Below are positions 14,920 through 14,971 of a stretch of 14,971 bases of DNA, piece by piece. The position numbers and the translations under genes were made by a program. The DNA is from Thermoanaerobaculales bacterium. Lineage in GTDB: Bacteria; Acidobacteriota; Thermoanaerobaculia; Thermoanaerobaculales; Sulfomarinibacteraceae. The first letter of the stretch is position 1. Each line of letters begins with the position of its first letter. The notes under the pieces were generated by a model. The model ran no database searches. It saw only the letters and a list, made by a program, of their open reading frames with translations, and was not told where the DNA came from. Location of the stretch: positions 2,340-17,310 of the forward strand of contig JAOZPW010000046.1 in the NCBI GenBank assembly GCA_029932545.1, read 5' to 3'.

Positions 14920-14971
14920 CGGGACGTAGCGCAGCCTGGTAGCGCACCTGAATGGGGTTCAGGGGGTCCAG
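14920..14971 (+). tRNA. tRNA-Pro (anticodon GGG), 3' end beyond window
   Basis: The cloverleaf is readable up to the T arm. The acceptor strand is CGGGACG (14920-14926), then TA. The D stem is GCGC/GCGC (14929-14932, 14942-14945) around a loop with GG. The anticodon stem is CCTGA/TCAGG (14947-14951, 14959-14963) with loop ATGGGGT. This places GGG at 14954-14956, reading proline CCC/CCU codons. The variable loop GGGTC follows, and the sequence is cut three bases into the T stem. It starts 3 bp after the MerR stop, so it is likely processed from the operon transcript unless it has an internal promoter. Confidence 0.93.

Overview
The window reads as ordinary chromosome of a Gram-negative-type bacterium of moderately high GC. 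It is densely coded, with many overlapping start/stop codons. Two secreted proteins carry apparent lipoprotein signals. An MglA-family polarity GTPase, a DUF4388 (PATAN-like) protein, a MerR/HspR-type regulator beside dnaK, and a MerR gene just before a tRNA-Pro together recall Deltaproteobacteria-like lineages (Myxococcota/Desulfobacterota) or related phyla. That placement is an inference from gene content, not a phylogeny. No phage, transposase, integrase, CRISPR array or defence system is visible.

Layout. (1) 1-4167, plus strand: a short non-coding stretch with a hexamer repeat and a palindrome, then three tightly packed genes: a crotonase-family enoyl-CoA hydratase, a large multi-pass membrane protein with a TPR-like part and a zinc ribbon, and a DUF4388 protein with one membrane segment and a pseudopilin-like C-terminal tail. 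(2) 4168-7616, plus strand: a heat-shock cassette. A near-consensus sigma70 promoter lies under a HAIR-like inverted repeat (the HspR operator), followed by dnaK, a strong hairpin, a HspR-like MerR repressor, a sigma70-family factor starting 1 bp after it, and a perfect 18-bp bidirectional terminator. (3) 7617-10591, minus strand: a large secreted lipoprotein that converges on the terminator, a gene-free stretch with a long imperfect inverted repeat, and a translationally coupled pair made of a CoA-disulfide-reductase/NADH-oxidase-like flavoenzyme and a small CxxC/coiled-coil protein. (4) 10592-14971, plus strand: a small lipoprotein coupled to der (ribosome assembly GTPase), an MglA-like GTPase with a roughly 340-residue acidic tail and a beta-rich end domain, a MerR-type regulator overlapping it, and a tRNA-Pro(GGG) cut by the window edge.

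How the parts may work together. The clearest regulatory unit is region 2. HspR would bind the operator over the dnaK promoter, probably with DnaK as co-repressor as known in Streptomyces, and readthrough of the dnaK-hspR hairpin would set the level of the repressor and its co-transcribed sigma factor. The other clusters look like housekeeping or lineage-specific operons. Their most unusual members are the tailed MglA, the DUF4388/pseudopilin-like fusion and the TPR/zinc-ribbon membrane protein.
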